Source: Pedobacter sp. PF22-3
Lineage (GTDB): Bacteria > Bacteroidota > Bacteroidia > Sphingobacteriales > Sphingobacteriaceae
Reading direction: 5' to 3'
DNA length: 64,000 bases
Assembly: GCF_026239555.1 (NCBI RefSeq)
Contig: NZ_JAPIVP010000013.1
Coordinates: forward strand, 62,001 to 126,000
A program made the translations under genes and the position numbers. Positions 26,080 to 33,959 of this stretch are shown here, in pieces (the first letter of the stretch is position 1; every line of letters begins with the position of its first letter). The notes beneath the pieces were generated by a model, which was not told the origin of the DNA, did no database searches, and worked only from the letters and a program-made list of their open reading frames with translations.

Positions 26080-26408
26080 AAAGATTCTTCATTGCATTCA
26101 GAATGACGAATCCCATCAATGTCATCCTGAGCGCAGCGAAGGATCTTTAACATAGAGTACTAAACCTTTAACTACTGATCAATTAAGCCGATAAAAAACG
26201 ATCTAAGCAAAAGATTCTTCATTGCATTCAGAATGACAAATCCCCTCAATGTCATCCTGAGCGTAGCGAAGGATCTTTAACATAGAGTACTAAACCGCTA
26301 ACTACTGATCAATTAAGCCGATAAAAAACGATCTAAGCAAAAGATTCTTCATTGCATTCAGAATGACAGACGCCCTCAATGTCATCCTGAGCGCAGCGAA
26401 GGATCTTT
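26080..26408. repeat. Three short REPIN-like units in 130-base tandem array
   Basis: Each unit is a left arm of 28 bases (AAAGATTCTTCATTGCATTC plus AGAATGAC), a 13-base spacer and an inverted right arm of 28 bases (GTCATCCTGAGCGCAGCGAA plus GGATCTTT). Arms are at 26080-26107 / 26121-26148, 26210-26237 / 26251-26278 and 26340-26367 / 26381-26408, a period of exactly 130 bases. The two 62-base stretches between units are nearly identical. Left and right arms differ at six positions, all transitions, and these arm-specific differences recur in every unit. Confidence 0.95.
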
Positions 26409-26467
26409 AACCAAGAAAACATTGTACCTAAATCACACATTAAGAAGGCAGTTAAACGGTCAATACA

Positions 26468-26887
26468 AAAAATTCTTCATTGCATTCAGAATGACAAACT
26501 TCTTTTTAATAAAAAATATTATTTTTAATGATGAACCACAATTACTTCGTTTACATCTTAACCAATAAAAATAAAACTGTAGTTTATACTGGAGTCACAA
26601 ATGACTTAGAGGTCAGATTGAGGCAACACAAAGAAAACAAAGAAAATAAATTTGCCTTTACTAAAAAATACAATTGCTATTACCTAGTTTATTTTGAAAG
26701 ATTTGAATACATTGATTATGCTATTGAACGTGAAAAAGAAATAAATGGATGGACAAGGGAAAAGAAGAATGCATTAATTGAATTAAAAAATGAAAACTGG
26801 GATTTCCTTAACGATTTAATTGCTGAAGAATAACACACAACATCTTCCTTGTTTTTACTGTCATCCTGAGCGCAGCGAAGGATCTTT
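26468..26887. mobile_element. Putative GIY-YIG-encoding mobile element bounded by the same inverted arms
   Basis: The left arm is at 26468-26495 (AAAAATTCTTCATTGCATTC plus AGAATGAC) and the right arm at 26860-26887 (GTCATCCTGAGCGCAGCGAA plus GGATCTTT). The 364 bases between them hold only the GIY-YIG gene. In the neighbouring units the same two arms are separated by 13 bases. The structure is that of an autonomous element with short deletion derivatives. That it moves is inference; no target-site duplication is obvious. Confidence 0.6.
26528..26833 (+). CDS. GIY-YIG nuclease-domain protein inside the inverted-repeat element
   Basis: A 101-residue single-domain protein of the UPF0213/URI type. 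The first motif is YFVYILTNK (GIY equivalent, residues 6-14) and the second VVYTGVTND (YIG equivalent, 18-26). The catalytic Arg follows in VRLRQHK (30-35) and the metal-binding Glu in AIEREKEINGW. All expected catalytic positions are present, so it is probably active as a nuclease. It starts 32 bases after the left arm and stops 26 bases before the right arm of the element. It is AT-rich compared with neighbouring genes. Whether the enzyme nicks the arms, as RAYT transposases do for REP sequences, is untested inference. ATG 26531 is an alternative start. Confidence 0.9.
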   Translation: MMNHNYFVYILTNKNKTVVYTGVTNDLEVRLRQHKENKENKFAFTKKYNCYYLVYFERFEYIDYAIEREKEINGWTREKKNALIELKNENWDFLNDLIAEE

Positions 26888-26948
26888 AACATAGAACATT
26901 AAACCCAAAAACACTGATTAATTAAGCTGATAAAAAACGATCTAAGCG

Positions 26949-27017
26949 AAAGATTCTTCATTGCATTCAGAATGACAAATCCTTTAAATGTCATCCTGAG
27001 CGCAGCGAAGGATCTTT
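26949..27017. repeat. Short REPIN-like unit downstream of the GIY-YIG element
   Basis: Left arm 26949-26976, 13-base spacer, right arm 26990-27017, the same as the units upstream. The sequence between 26888 and 26948 is a diverged copy of the inter-unit stretch found upstream (ACTGATTAATTAAGCTGATA here, ACTGATCAATTAAGCCGATA there), so the array grew by duplication that included the gene-bearing unit. Confidence 0.9.
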
Positions 27018-27077
27018 AACCACAGAGAAAGGCATTATTTCTATATTACACATTAAAAATGCGGGCTAACTGTCAAA

Positions 27078-27106
27078 AAAGATTCTTTATTGCATTTTAG
27101 CATGAC
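27078..27106. repeat. Decayed left arm, end of the array
   Basis: AAAGATTCTTTATTGCATTT followed by TAGCATGAC is a degenerate left arm with a one-base insertion and no right-arm partner. It lies 57 bases before crtI. Confidence 0.7.
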
Positions 27107-27163
27107 AGATAAGGAATGAGAAAAAACCAAAACAAAACCCAATAAAATTCCTTTATTTACACC

Positions 27164-28645
27164 ATGGAGAAAAAACCCACGGTTACCATTATCGGTGCCG
27201 GTTTTGCAGGCATGGCTGCAGCAGCTTTACTGGCCAAAGATGGCTGTGACGTTACGGTTATCGAAAAAAACGAAATGGCCGGCGGCAGGGCCAGAACCTG
27301 GCAAAAAGATGGTTTTCTTTTCGATATGGGCCCTAGCTGGTACTGGATGCCGGATGTATTCGAAAACTATTATAACCTATTTGGCAAAACTGCTTCCGAT
27401 TTCTATTCATTAAAAAGACTAAGCCCCTCTTACCGCATTTATTTTGGCAAAAAAGACACTATTGATGTTCCAGCAACATTGGAAGATTTATATGCATTAT
27501 TTGAAAAACTTGAGCCGGGCAGCAGCGGTAACCTAAAGTATTTTCTCGATCAGGCCAAGTATAAATATGATGTAGGCATGAACGAGTATGTTTTTAAGCC
27601 TTCGCATAGTGTAATGGAATATTTCGACCCCAGGTTAGCCATTAGCGGTATTAAACTACAGCTCTTGGGCAACATGAGAAAACATGTGCACAAGCTGTTC
27701 AAAAACGAGCGTTTGCGGAAGCTTTTGGAATTCCCGGTTTTGTTTTTAGGTGCCACGCCACAAAACACACCTGCATTATACAGCCTAATGAACTACGCAG
27801 ACCTCGTTTTAGGTACCTGGTACCCAATGGGCGGCATGCACCAAATTGTGGCTGCTATGCAGAACATTGCAGAAAGCGAAGGGGTAAAATTCATTTTCGA
27901 CACGGAAGTAACTAAAATCGAAGTAAAAAACAACCTGGCAGAGTACGTAATTACGAATCAGGGAAATTTTAAAAGCGACTTTGTGGTTGGCAATGCAGAT
28001 TATCACCACATTGATCAACATCTTTTTGATCAACCGTACCGTAATTACGACAAAAAGTATTGGGATAAAAGAACAATGGCACCTTCCTGTCTTTTATTCT
28101 ATATCGGCTTAAATAAAAAACTTGACAATATATTACACCACAACTTATTCTTCGATGAAAATTTTGATCAACATGCCGAAGAAATATACAGTAACCCACA
28201 ATGGCCATCGCAACCTCTGTTTTATGCCTGCTGCCCTTCTGTAACTGATAAAAGCGTAGCACCAGAAGGTTGTGAAAATCTCTTCTTTTTGATTCCGCTT
28301 GCACCCGATTTGGAAGATAACGAAAGCAAAAGAGAAGAATACTTTAATGTATTGATAGAACGCTTTAAAAACTTGACGGGAAACGACATTAGCAGCAGCA
28401 TTTTATTTAAACGAAGTTATGCCATGAAAGATTTTGTGGAAGATTATCATGCCTTTAAAGGAAATGCGTACGGATTAGCAAACACTTTGAAACAGACCGC
28501 TTTTCTAAAACCAAAAATGAAAAGTAAAGTAACAAATTTTTTATATACCGGACAATTAACCGTTCCAGGGCCTGGGGTACCTCCTGCAATCATCTCTGGA
28601 CAAGTGGCAGCAAAAGAAATAAAAAAAAAGTTAAAAAAAGCTTGA
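27164..28645 (+). CDS. crtI: Phytoene desaturase (CrtI family)
   Basis: A 493-residue FAD-dependent desaturase. The N-terminal dinucleotide-binding motif is VTIIGAGFAGMAAAALLAKDG followed by the IEKNEMAGGRA segment, and the C-terminal carotenoid-desaturase signature GQLTVPGPGVPPAIISGQVAA (split across the FAD site) is intact. Length matches bacterial CrtI. The enzyme introduces double bases of the polyene into phytoene to give lycopene, at the cytoplasmic membrane. In many Bacteroidota crtB follows directly; here the gene is followed by a terminator instead. It starts just downstream of the GIY-YIG repeat array. crtYcd and crtZ elsewhere in the window supply the later steps. Confidence 0.92.
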   Translation: MEKKPTVTIIGAGFAGMAAAALLAKDGCDVTVIEKNEMAGGRARTWQKDGFLFDMGPSWYWMPDVFENYYNLFGKTASDFYSLKRLSPSYRIYFGKKDTIDVPATLEDLYALFEKLEPGSSGNLKYFLDQAKYKYDVGMNEYVFKPSHSVMEYFDPRLAISGIKLQLLGNMRKHVHKLFKNERLRKLLEFPVLFLGATPQNTPALYSLMNYADLVLGTWYPMGGMHQIVAAMQNIAESEGVKFIFDTEVTKIEVKNNLAEYVITNQGNFKSDFVVGNADYHHIDQHLFDQPYRNYDKKYWDKRTMAPSCLLFYIGLNKKLDNILHHNLFFDENFDQHAEEIYSNPQWPSQPLFYACCPSVTDKSVAPEGCENLFFLIPLAPDLEDNESKREEYFNVLIERFKNLTGNDISSSILFKRSYAMKDFVEDYHAFKGNAYGLANTLKQTAFLKPKMKSKVTNFLYTGQLTVPGPGVPPAIISGQVAAKEIKKKLKKA

Positions 28646-28803
28646 CAAATTTAAAATTTCCCTTATCTTTATAACCACAAAACAAAAACACTGCAATAAT
28701 ACTACAAAACGCATAATTGTTTGAGGTTTGCATTTGTTTCGAAATAAGAGAAAAGGCGAATTGTTGAAAGAAAACATAAGAATCAACTAACCAAATATAT
28801 GAT
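28646..28803 (+). other. Gene-free stretch between crtI and its terminator, possible small RNA
   Basis: 158 bases separate the crtI stop from the hairpin at 28804. They contain TATCTTTA (28674-28681), close to the TAnnTTTG -7 consensus, so a separate short transcript of about 150 bases ending at the terminator is possible. No frame longer than about 15 codons with a start is present. It may equally be a plain 3' untranslated region. Confidence 0.25.
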
Positions 28804-28840
28804 AAGCAAAAAGGCCTGGATTTTCCGGGCCTTTTGCTTT
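28804..28840 (+). terminator. Rho-independent terminator downstream of crtI
   Basis: AAGCAAAAAGGCCTGGA pairs with TCCGGGCCTTTTGCTT (one bulge, one mismatch) over a 3-base loop, followed by TTT. Confidence 0.8.
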
Positions 28841-28861
28841 TAGGGTGTTTCTATAAAAAGA

Positions 28862-29050
28862 ATCGTCATTATGAGTACTCATCAGGACTTCTCCCTGAAA
28901 AAAATGGGGATGACGTCTAAAAAAGATAATCTGATAATTAATAACTTACATTGAAGTCATTATAAGAGACGAATCAATCTTAAAATGATCGCTATAATCC
29001 ATAAGGATAAGATTGCTTCCTCGGCTGAAGAAGCCTCATCGCAATGACGA
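28862..29050. repeat. Intergenic palindromic repeats (family D)
   Basis: CGTCATTATGAG and GGGGATGACG (28864-28915) are outward ends of one degenerate palindrome. GATTGCTTCCTCGGCTGAAG and CCTCATCGCAATGACGA (29010-29050) form another; its core GATTGCTTC ... CGCAATGACG recurs at 59126-59159 and, partly, at 9045. No gene is present in 28841-29137. Confidence 0.7.
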
Positions 29051-29137
29051 ATAAGTAACAAACCTCTTTGAAGAAGTCAGAACACATAAAAAAAGGCCCA
29101 GATAAATCTGAGCCCCTAATTCTATAATAGATGTATT

Positions 29138-29668
29138 TTAAGACAATTCCGAAATGGCAATCTCTTTTGAGTAAGTTTTAAGGTATTTTTTCAAAATTCC
29201 TCTTGCTACGTGGATACGTGTTTTTACTGTTCCAATCGGAATTTCTAACATATCAGCAATCTCATGGTATTTATAACCTTCAAAATAGCGGATGAATGGC
29301 ACATAGTATTCTTCAGGCAATTGAGATAATGCTTTATCAATATCACCTAACACAAATTTACTCTCTGCCTGGTTTTTGGTTGCACTATATGATAAGTTTG
29401 CAGAAGAAATATCTTCGCTCTGTGTAATTAAAGTATTTGTTTTAACCAATCGGCGATAATTATTAATAAAGGTATTTTTCATGATCGTAAACAACCACCC
29501 TTTTAAATTTGTACCCTCTTTGAATTTATTATAATAAGTGATTGCTTTCAGCATAGTATCCTGAACCAAATCATTTGCGTCTTCTGCGTCTTTTGTAAAA
29601 TTTAAAGCATAAGATCTAAGTGATACCGAGTGATGATTAACCAGATGATTGAATTCAAATTTTGTCAT
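29138..29668 (-). CDS. ECF-type RNA polymerase sigma factor
   Basis: A 176-residue sigma-70 family protein with region 2 (about residues 10-75: DAEDANDLVQDTMLKAI, then GWLFTIMKNTFINNYRR) and region 4 (about 110-165: LSQLPEEYYVPFIRYFEGY, EIADMLEIPIGTVKTRIHVA), and no region 3, as in ECF factors. No anti-sigma gene adjoins it. Genes of this type lie close to carotenoid genes in several Bacteroidota, where light or stress control is plausible, but here crtI is convergent and separated by 490 bases, so a link is only suggested. A TAAGTTTG box lies 60 bases upstream. Confidence 0.92.
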   Translation of the reverse strand: MTKFEFNHLVNHHSVSLRSYALNFTKDAEDANDLVQDTMLKAITYYNKFKEGTNLKGWLFTIMKNTFINNYRRLVKTNTLITQSEDISSANLSYSATKNQAESKFVLGDIDKALSQLPEEYYVPFIRYFEGYKYHEIADMLEIPIGTVKTRIHVARGILKKYLKTYSKEIAISELS

Positions 29669-29728
29669 GATATTTAGCTTTAGGAGATTAAAAACAAATC
29701 AATTATTGTTCATTCATTTAAACTCAAA

Positions 29729-29736
29729 CAAACTTA
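29729..29736 (-). promoter_or_regulatory. -7 box of the ECF sigma gene
   Basis: The minus strand reads TAAGTTTG, matching TAnnTTTG, 61 bases before the ATG at 29668. It lies in the 127-base gap after murB. Confidence 0.4.
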
Positions 29737-29795
29737 ATACCAAAATTTTCTGGCATGATACTAAAAGCGCGTAACTACTTCATAGTCAGCTTTCG

Positions 29796-30812
29796 TCACA
29801 GAATATTTACTTCTCTCTCTAAGGTGACCCCAAAAGTAGACTTCACACTGTCTATTATTTGTTCAGAAAAATTATACACTTCTGTACCAGTTGCGTGTCC
29901 GTGGTTAACTAAAACCAATGCCTGGTTTTTCCAGGTACCCGTTTGCCCAACCACTTTTCCTTTCCAGCCACATTGCTCAATTAACCAGCCTGCTGCTAAT
30001 TTAATTTTATTATCAGCCGTAGGATAATGCACCACATCGGGGTGCTTTGCTACAATATCTGCAAATTCATGTTTTTCGATCACCGGATTTTTAAAGAAGC
30101 TACCCGCATTTCCTATTGTAGAAGGATCTGGTAGTTTGCTTACGCGAATATGCGATACAGCCGCAGAAACATCTGCAATATTTGGGTTTTTGATTCCCCT
30201 GTTCAGCAGCTCGGTTTCGATTGCGCCGTAAGAAGTATTAATTTTGGCTTCTGATGATAAACGGAAAGTAACAGACGTAATAATATATTGCCCCTTCAAC
30301 GCTCTTTTGAAAATACTTTCACGGTAGCCAAAATGACAATCGTTATAGTTAAAGGTTTTAATTTCTCCGGTTTTAATTTCAAATGCCGTGCAACTTTCGA
30401 AAACATCTTTAAGTTCTACCCCATATGCTCCGATATTCTGTATGGGCGACGCACCTACCGTACCTGGAATCAGGCTCAAATTTTCTACACCTGCAAAATG
30501 GTGTTCAACGCAATAGTTTACAAAATCGTTCCAAACCTCACCTGCACCGGCAGTTACTAAAACACGATCATCAATTACTTTAGATTGAATGCCCTTGATG
30601 CTGATTTTAACAACTAATCCGTCATAATCTTCAGTAAATAAAACATTACTCCCCCCACCTATTATCAGAAGCTGCTTAGATTTTACGATCACATTTTTAA
30701 ACAAACTGTTCAGATCTGCTTCAGAAAACACTTCAGCAAAGTAACCGGCCCTAACATCTATACCAAAGGAGTTGTATGGTTTTAGCGAAATATTTTCCTG
30801 GATTTGAAGCAT
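29796..30812 (-). CDS. murB: UDP-N-acetylenolpyruvoylglucosamine reductase
   Basis: A 338-residue flavoenzyme that reduces UDP-GlcNAc-enolpyruvate to UDP-MurNAc with NADPH in the cytoplasm, the second committed step of peptidoglycan synthesis. The N-terminal YNSFGIDVRAGYF, the FAD-binding GGGSNVLFTEDYDGLV, the Tyr-Arg pair in GYRESIFK and the catalytic serine in GNAGSFFKNPV are all present. Length and the Tyr insertion fit type I MurB of the E. coli kind. It follows a lipoprotein gene by 41 bases and crtZ beyond it on the same strand, so it may be read from the crtZ promoter. Confidence 0.95.
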   Translation of the reverse strand: MLQIQENISLKPYNSFGIDVRAGYFAEVFSEADLNSLFKNVIVKSKQLLIIGGGSNVLFTEDYDGLVVKISIKGIQSKVIDDRVLVTAGAGEVWNDFVNYCVEHHFAGVENLSLIPGTVGASPIQNIGAYGVELKDVFESCTAFEIKTGEIKTFNYNDCHFGYRESIFKRALKGQYIITSVTFRLSSEAKINTSYGAIETELLNRGIKNPNIADVSAAVSHIRVSKLPDPSTIGNAGSFFKNPVIEKHEFADIVAKHPDVVHYPTADNKIKLAAGWLIEQCGWKGKVVGQTGTWKNQALVLVNHGHATGTEVYNFSEQIIDSVKSTFGVTLEREVNIL

Positions 30813-30853
30813 ATTGATTTTGTATTATGCTGCAAAAGTAAAATAAAAAATAG

Positions 30854-31300
30854 TTAAGGAACGATTTTGGTAATTCCCTTATCAAAATTAAAGCTTAAAA
30901 CTTGCCTATCACCCACTATGGCTACACCAGAAAGTTTCCAGCCAATAAATTCTGGTTTGATTTTCTTTAAATCCAAAAGACGGTATCTTTCTTTAGTGAG
31001 TTTAGCACTAATCAATCCTACACTGTCCGACTCCGCCTGACTCAAATGCTCAATCTGGCTTTCTAACTCAGCTAAAGAAACATCTAACTCATCTCCTTTT
31101 TTAATGCTATCGGCATAAGCCTGCGGAGAAATATTGTATAAACTATCCAATTCCGCCCCATCGAAATTCAGATCCAGACTGCTGTTTTCATATTTAGATT
31201 CCACTAGGGCAATGGCGCGGTCTTTATCCGTCTTTTTGCTACATGAATATAAGGTTAAAGAAATAATTCCAATCAAAATTGCCAGGCGATAAGTTTTCAT
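30854..31300 (-). CDS. Hypothetical lipoprotein between crtZ and murB
   Basis: A 148-residue protein with signal peptide and lipobox LYSC (Cys20). The mature part is acidic and largely helical, with a Glu/Ser/Asp-rich central stretch (about residues 70-105), then a short beta-rich C-terminus (GWKLSGVAIVGDRQVLSFNF). I do not recognise a family. It starts 10 bases after crtZ and ends 41 bases before murB, so all three probably share one transcript. Confidence 0.7.
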   Translation of the reverse strand: MKTYRLAILIGIISLTLYSCSKKTDKDRAIALVESKYENSSLDLNFDGAELDSLYNISPQAYADSIKKGDELDVSLAELESQIEHLSQAESDSVGLISAKLTKERYRLLDLKKIKPEFIGWKLSGVAIVGDRQVLSFNFDKGITKIVP

Positions 31301-31310
31301 ACGGCGCGAT

Positions 31311-31751
31311 TTAGCTTTTTAATACTGCTTTACGCACAAACAACAAACCAAAAGCTTTCCCTTTTTCCTTTCCTCTGTTTTTATGGTGGATTTTATGCGC
31401 TTTCCGTACCGCCATTAAATAAACATTATTGCTTTTAAAGGTTTTAAATCGCCGGTGAACAAACCAGTCGTGCACTACAAAATAAATTAAGCCATACAAA
31501 GTAATGCCTAAGCCAACAAAAAACCTATAACCCAAACTATCCCGATCGATGTACATTAAATACAAAGATGTTGCAGCAAATAATACCGCAAACAAATCGT
31601 TCCATTCGAAAAACGATTTTGCTTTCTGGTGGTGGCTTTTATGCATAAACCAAAGCGGCCCATGGAATAAATACTTGTGTATAAACCACGATAAACACTC
31701 CATAGCAATGATGGTAAATAGTACAATGAGTATATTGATAAATGCAGACAA
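31311..31751 (-). CDS. crtZ: Beta-carotene hydroxylase
   Basis: A 146-residue membrane di-iron hydroxylase. The four histidine clusters of the fatty-acid-hydroxylase/CrtZ family are visible: HKYLFH, HKSHH, HDWFVH and HKIHH, with hydrophobic segments before and between them. It adds hydroxyl groups at C3 and C3' of beta-carotene, giving zeaxanthin. The length equals that of bacterial CrtZ. It is divergent from tetR and heads a minus-strand group with a lipoprotein gene and murB. It takes the product of the lycopene cyclase at 24733-25422. Confidence 0.9.
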   Translation of the reverse strand: MSAFINILIVLFTIIAMECLSWFIHKYLFHGPLWFMHKSHHQKAKSFFEWNDLFAVLFAATSLYLMYIDRDSLGYRFFVGLGITLYGLIYFVVHDWFVHRRFKTFKSNNVYLMAVRKAHKIHHKNRGKEKGKAFGLLFVRKAVLKS

Positions 31752-31872
31752 CTTTTCTAAATTATTGGTTTGTAAAGATATATAAACATCTTCGGAAGCA
31801 AAAATATGTCATAAAATTGTAAGCTTACCACTGTTTCAAACTAACTTTTCATGACAAATCATTTTTTAGCAC

Positions 31873-31880
31873 TATTTTTG
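31873..31880 (+). promoter_or_regulatory. -7 box of the tetR / RND efflux promoter
   Basis: TATTTTTG matches TAnnTTTG, 38 bases before the tetR ATG, in the divergent crtZ-tetR region. A TTTTC about 21 bases upstream is a weak -33 candidate. Confidence 0.45.
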
Positions 31881-31918
31881 ACCAAAATATTAAAAAAGTC
31901 AGAAAGTAGAAAAGTAAA

Positions 31919-32530
31919 ATGATTGTAGCTGATAAAAAGAGAGAGCAAATTATTGATGGTGCTATAAAACGCTTTATTCATTTTGGTATTGGTAAAACCA
32001 CAATGAATGATATTGCCGAAGATCTATCCGTATCTAAACCATCTCTTTATTATTATTTTCCCGATAAAAAACATTTGATTTTAGGCGTGATAGAAAGAGT
32101 ATTTAACGACTTCTTTGAACTGATCAAAAAGAAACACAACCCTGATTTACCGGTACAGGAAATTCTTTTTAATACGATTGATGTCCGGAACACATTTTTC
32201 CAGAAATATTACATGCTCCGCATTACCGAGGGCATTCCGGATTTACTGAACGATGAAGTAATTAAAGGCAAACTGCATACACTAAAAGAATCAGAAAAAG
32301 ATTTTTTCGCAGAAATTTTTAGTCAGGCTAAAGCAAAAGGAGAAATTGAACATGAAGACACCACGCATGTTGCCGAGTTATACCTGGAAAGTTTAATGGG
32401 CCTTTGCACCATGTGTATTATGGAAACCGGCAAGGACCTTTTCCCAGATAAAAAATCATTAAATAAAATGACGTTAAAGCAAAAAAACCTGACTTCTATA
32501 TTTGTGAGAGGCTTAAGGTGTACAGACTAA
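31919..32530 (+). CDS. TetR/AcrR-family transcriptional regulator
   Basis: A 203-residue regulator. The N-terminal helix-turn-helix is typical: IIDGAIKRFIHFGIGKTTMNDIAEDLSVSKPSLYYYFPDKKHLI (split over residues 10-55). The C-terminal all-helical ligand domain is variable. It precedes the three pump genes by 87 bases on the same strand, so it is the first gene of, or next to, the efflux operon and its likely repressor, as in other TetR-RND loci. Confidence 0.93.
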   Translation: MIVADKKREQIIDGAIKRFIHFGIGKTTMNDIAEDLSVSKPSLYYYFPDKKHLILGVIERVFNDFFELIKKKHNPDLPVQEILFNTIDVRNTFFQKYYMLRITEGIPDLLNDEVIKGKLHTLKESEKDFFAEIFSQAKAKGEIEHEDTTHVAELYLESLMGLCTMCIMETGKDLFPDKKSLNKMTLKQKNLTSIFVRGLRCTD

Positions 32531-32616
32531 AAGTTTAACGTGGCATGAATAAACAGCCTCAACTTTACAGGCTGAAATAAACAGAGAAGAACCCAAAAAC
32601 AAAAAAACAATACATT

Positions 32617-33957
32617 ATGCTTAAAATAAAAATGGCAAAATTAATGCTCATTGTTATTATCGGCTCGGTTTTACCGCAGCTGGCAATTGCACAGCAGCAA
32701 ATTACCTTAAAAGAAGCGCTCACCTTTGCGCTCCAAAACAACACTAAAATACGCAATGCCAAATTAGACATTGAAGGTGGAAGATACAAGGTACAAGAAG
32801 TAAGGGCACAAGCATTACCACAACTTACCGGAAATGTTGGTTTAACTTACAACCCTATTATTGGCCAGTTGGTGGCAAATTTCGGCGGACAAACACAGGC
32901 AATTAAACTTGGCCAGAACTGGAATTCAACCGCAGGGGTTCAGCTTTCACAGCAATTATTTAACCAACAGGTTTTTACCGGACTGCAGGCTGCACGATCG
33001 AGTGAAGAATATTATAATCTTACTTCGCAGTTAACTGAGGAACAAATTATCGAACTGGTAGCTAACAATTACTATCAGGTTTTGGTAAACAGGCAACAAC
33101 TTAACGTGATCGATACTAACATCAAAAATGTTAAGATAGTTGAAAAAATTGTGGGCACCCAGTATAAAAATGGTCTCGCTAGAAAAATCGATGTAGACCG
33201 GATCAGTGTAAATTTAACCAACCTGAACACGCAACGCGAGCAAGTCATCAATGCGATTACCCAATTGGAAAACCAGTTGAAATATTCGATGGGAATGGCG
33301 GTTGCTACCCCAATTAGCCTACCTTCTACCGAACTAACAGAAGTAACCACATTACCCATGTTTACAGATTCTATCGATCTGGCTAACAGAACAGAAGTTA
33401 AACTTTTAAATAACCAGGATAAACTTTTATCCCTACAAAGAAAAGCTTATGTGGCCGAATACTACCCTAGTTTAGCCTTAACAGGCAACTATACCTATTC
33501 AAGCCAGAGTGATAGTTTTGATTTTCTTAAATCAAATGCTGCTGCTATCGGCTATGGAGCGTCGGCCATTGGTTTAACTTTAAAAGTACCCATTTTTAAC
33601 GGTTTCTTAACCCGTTCTAAAATCCGTCAGGCTGATGTAGAGATTAAAAAAGCTCAGGAAAGCAGAAAAGAAACCAACAATGCATTAAATCTCGCTTACG
33701 AAAATGCAAAAATACAGTTGCGCAATAACTTAAACACCATTAAGGCACAACGCAAAAATGCCGATTTAGCTCAGGAGATTTATAGTAGCACCCAAAATAA
33801 TTACAATAACGGTTTAGCATCGCTAACCGATCTTTTGGATACTGAAAACGCACTTACTTCGGCACAAAACAGTTATACCCAGGCTTTATTAAATTATAAA
33901 ATTGCCGAAATACAATTAATCAAATCAAACGGAAATATTAAATCGCTAGTACAATAG
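32617..33957 (+). CDS. TolC-family outer-membrane efflux protein
   Basis: A 446-residue protein with a signal peptide (about 1-26) and the two related halves of the TolC/OEP family, each with long helical coiled coils (e.g. about 180-225 and 345-410) and a beta-barrel strand segment. It forms the outer-membrane channel of the pump encoded by the next two genes. The stop overlaps closely with the adaptor start: two bases lie between them, so translation is coupled. Confidence 0.92.
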   Translation: MLKIKMAKLMLIVIIGSVLPQLAIAQQQITLKEALTFALQNNTKIRNAKLDIEGGRYKVQEVRAQALPQLTGNVGLTYNPIIGQLVANFGGQTQAIKLGQNWNSTAGVQLSQQLFNQQVFTGLQAARSSEEYYNLTSQLTEEQIIELVANNYYQVLVNRQQLNVIDTNIKNVKIVEKIVGTQYKNGLARKIDVDRISVNLTNLNTQREQVINAITQLENQLKYSMGMAVATPISLPSTELTEVTTLPMFTDSIDLANRTEVKLLNNQDKLLSLQRKAYVAEYYPSLALTGNYTYSSQSDSFDFLKSNAAAIGYGASAIGLTLKVPIFNGFLTRSKIRQADVEIKKAQESRKETNNALNLAYENAKIQLRNNLNTIKAQRKNADLAQEIYSSTQNNYNNGLASLTDLLDTENALTSAQNSYTQALLNYKIAEIQLIKSNGNIKSLVQ

Positions 33958-33959
33958 AA

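Noticed and set aside
26080..26408. Regularly spaced repeats resembling a CRISPR array
   Set aside because: The period is exactly 130 bases, each unit is an imperfect inverted repeat, and the stretches between units are near-identical instead of unique. No cas gene is nearby.
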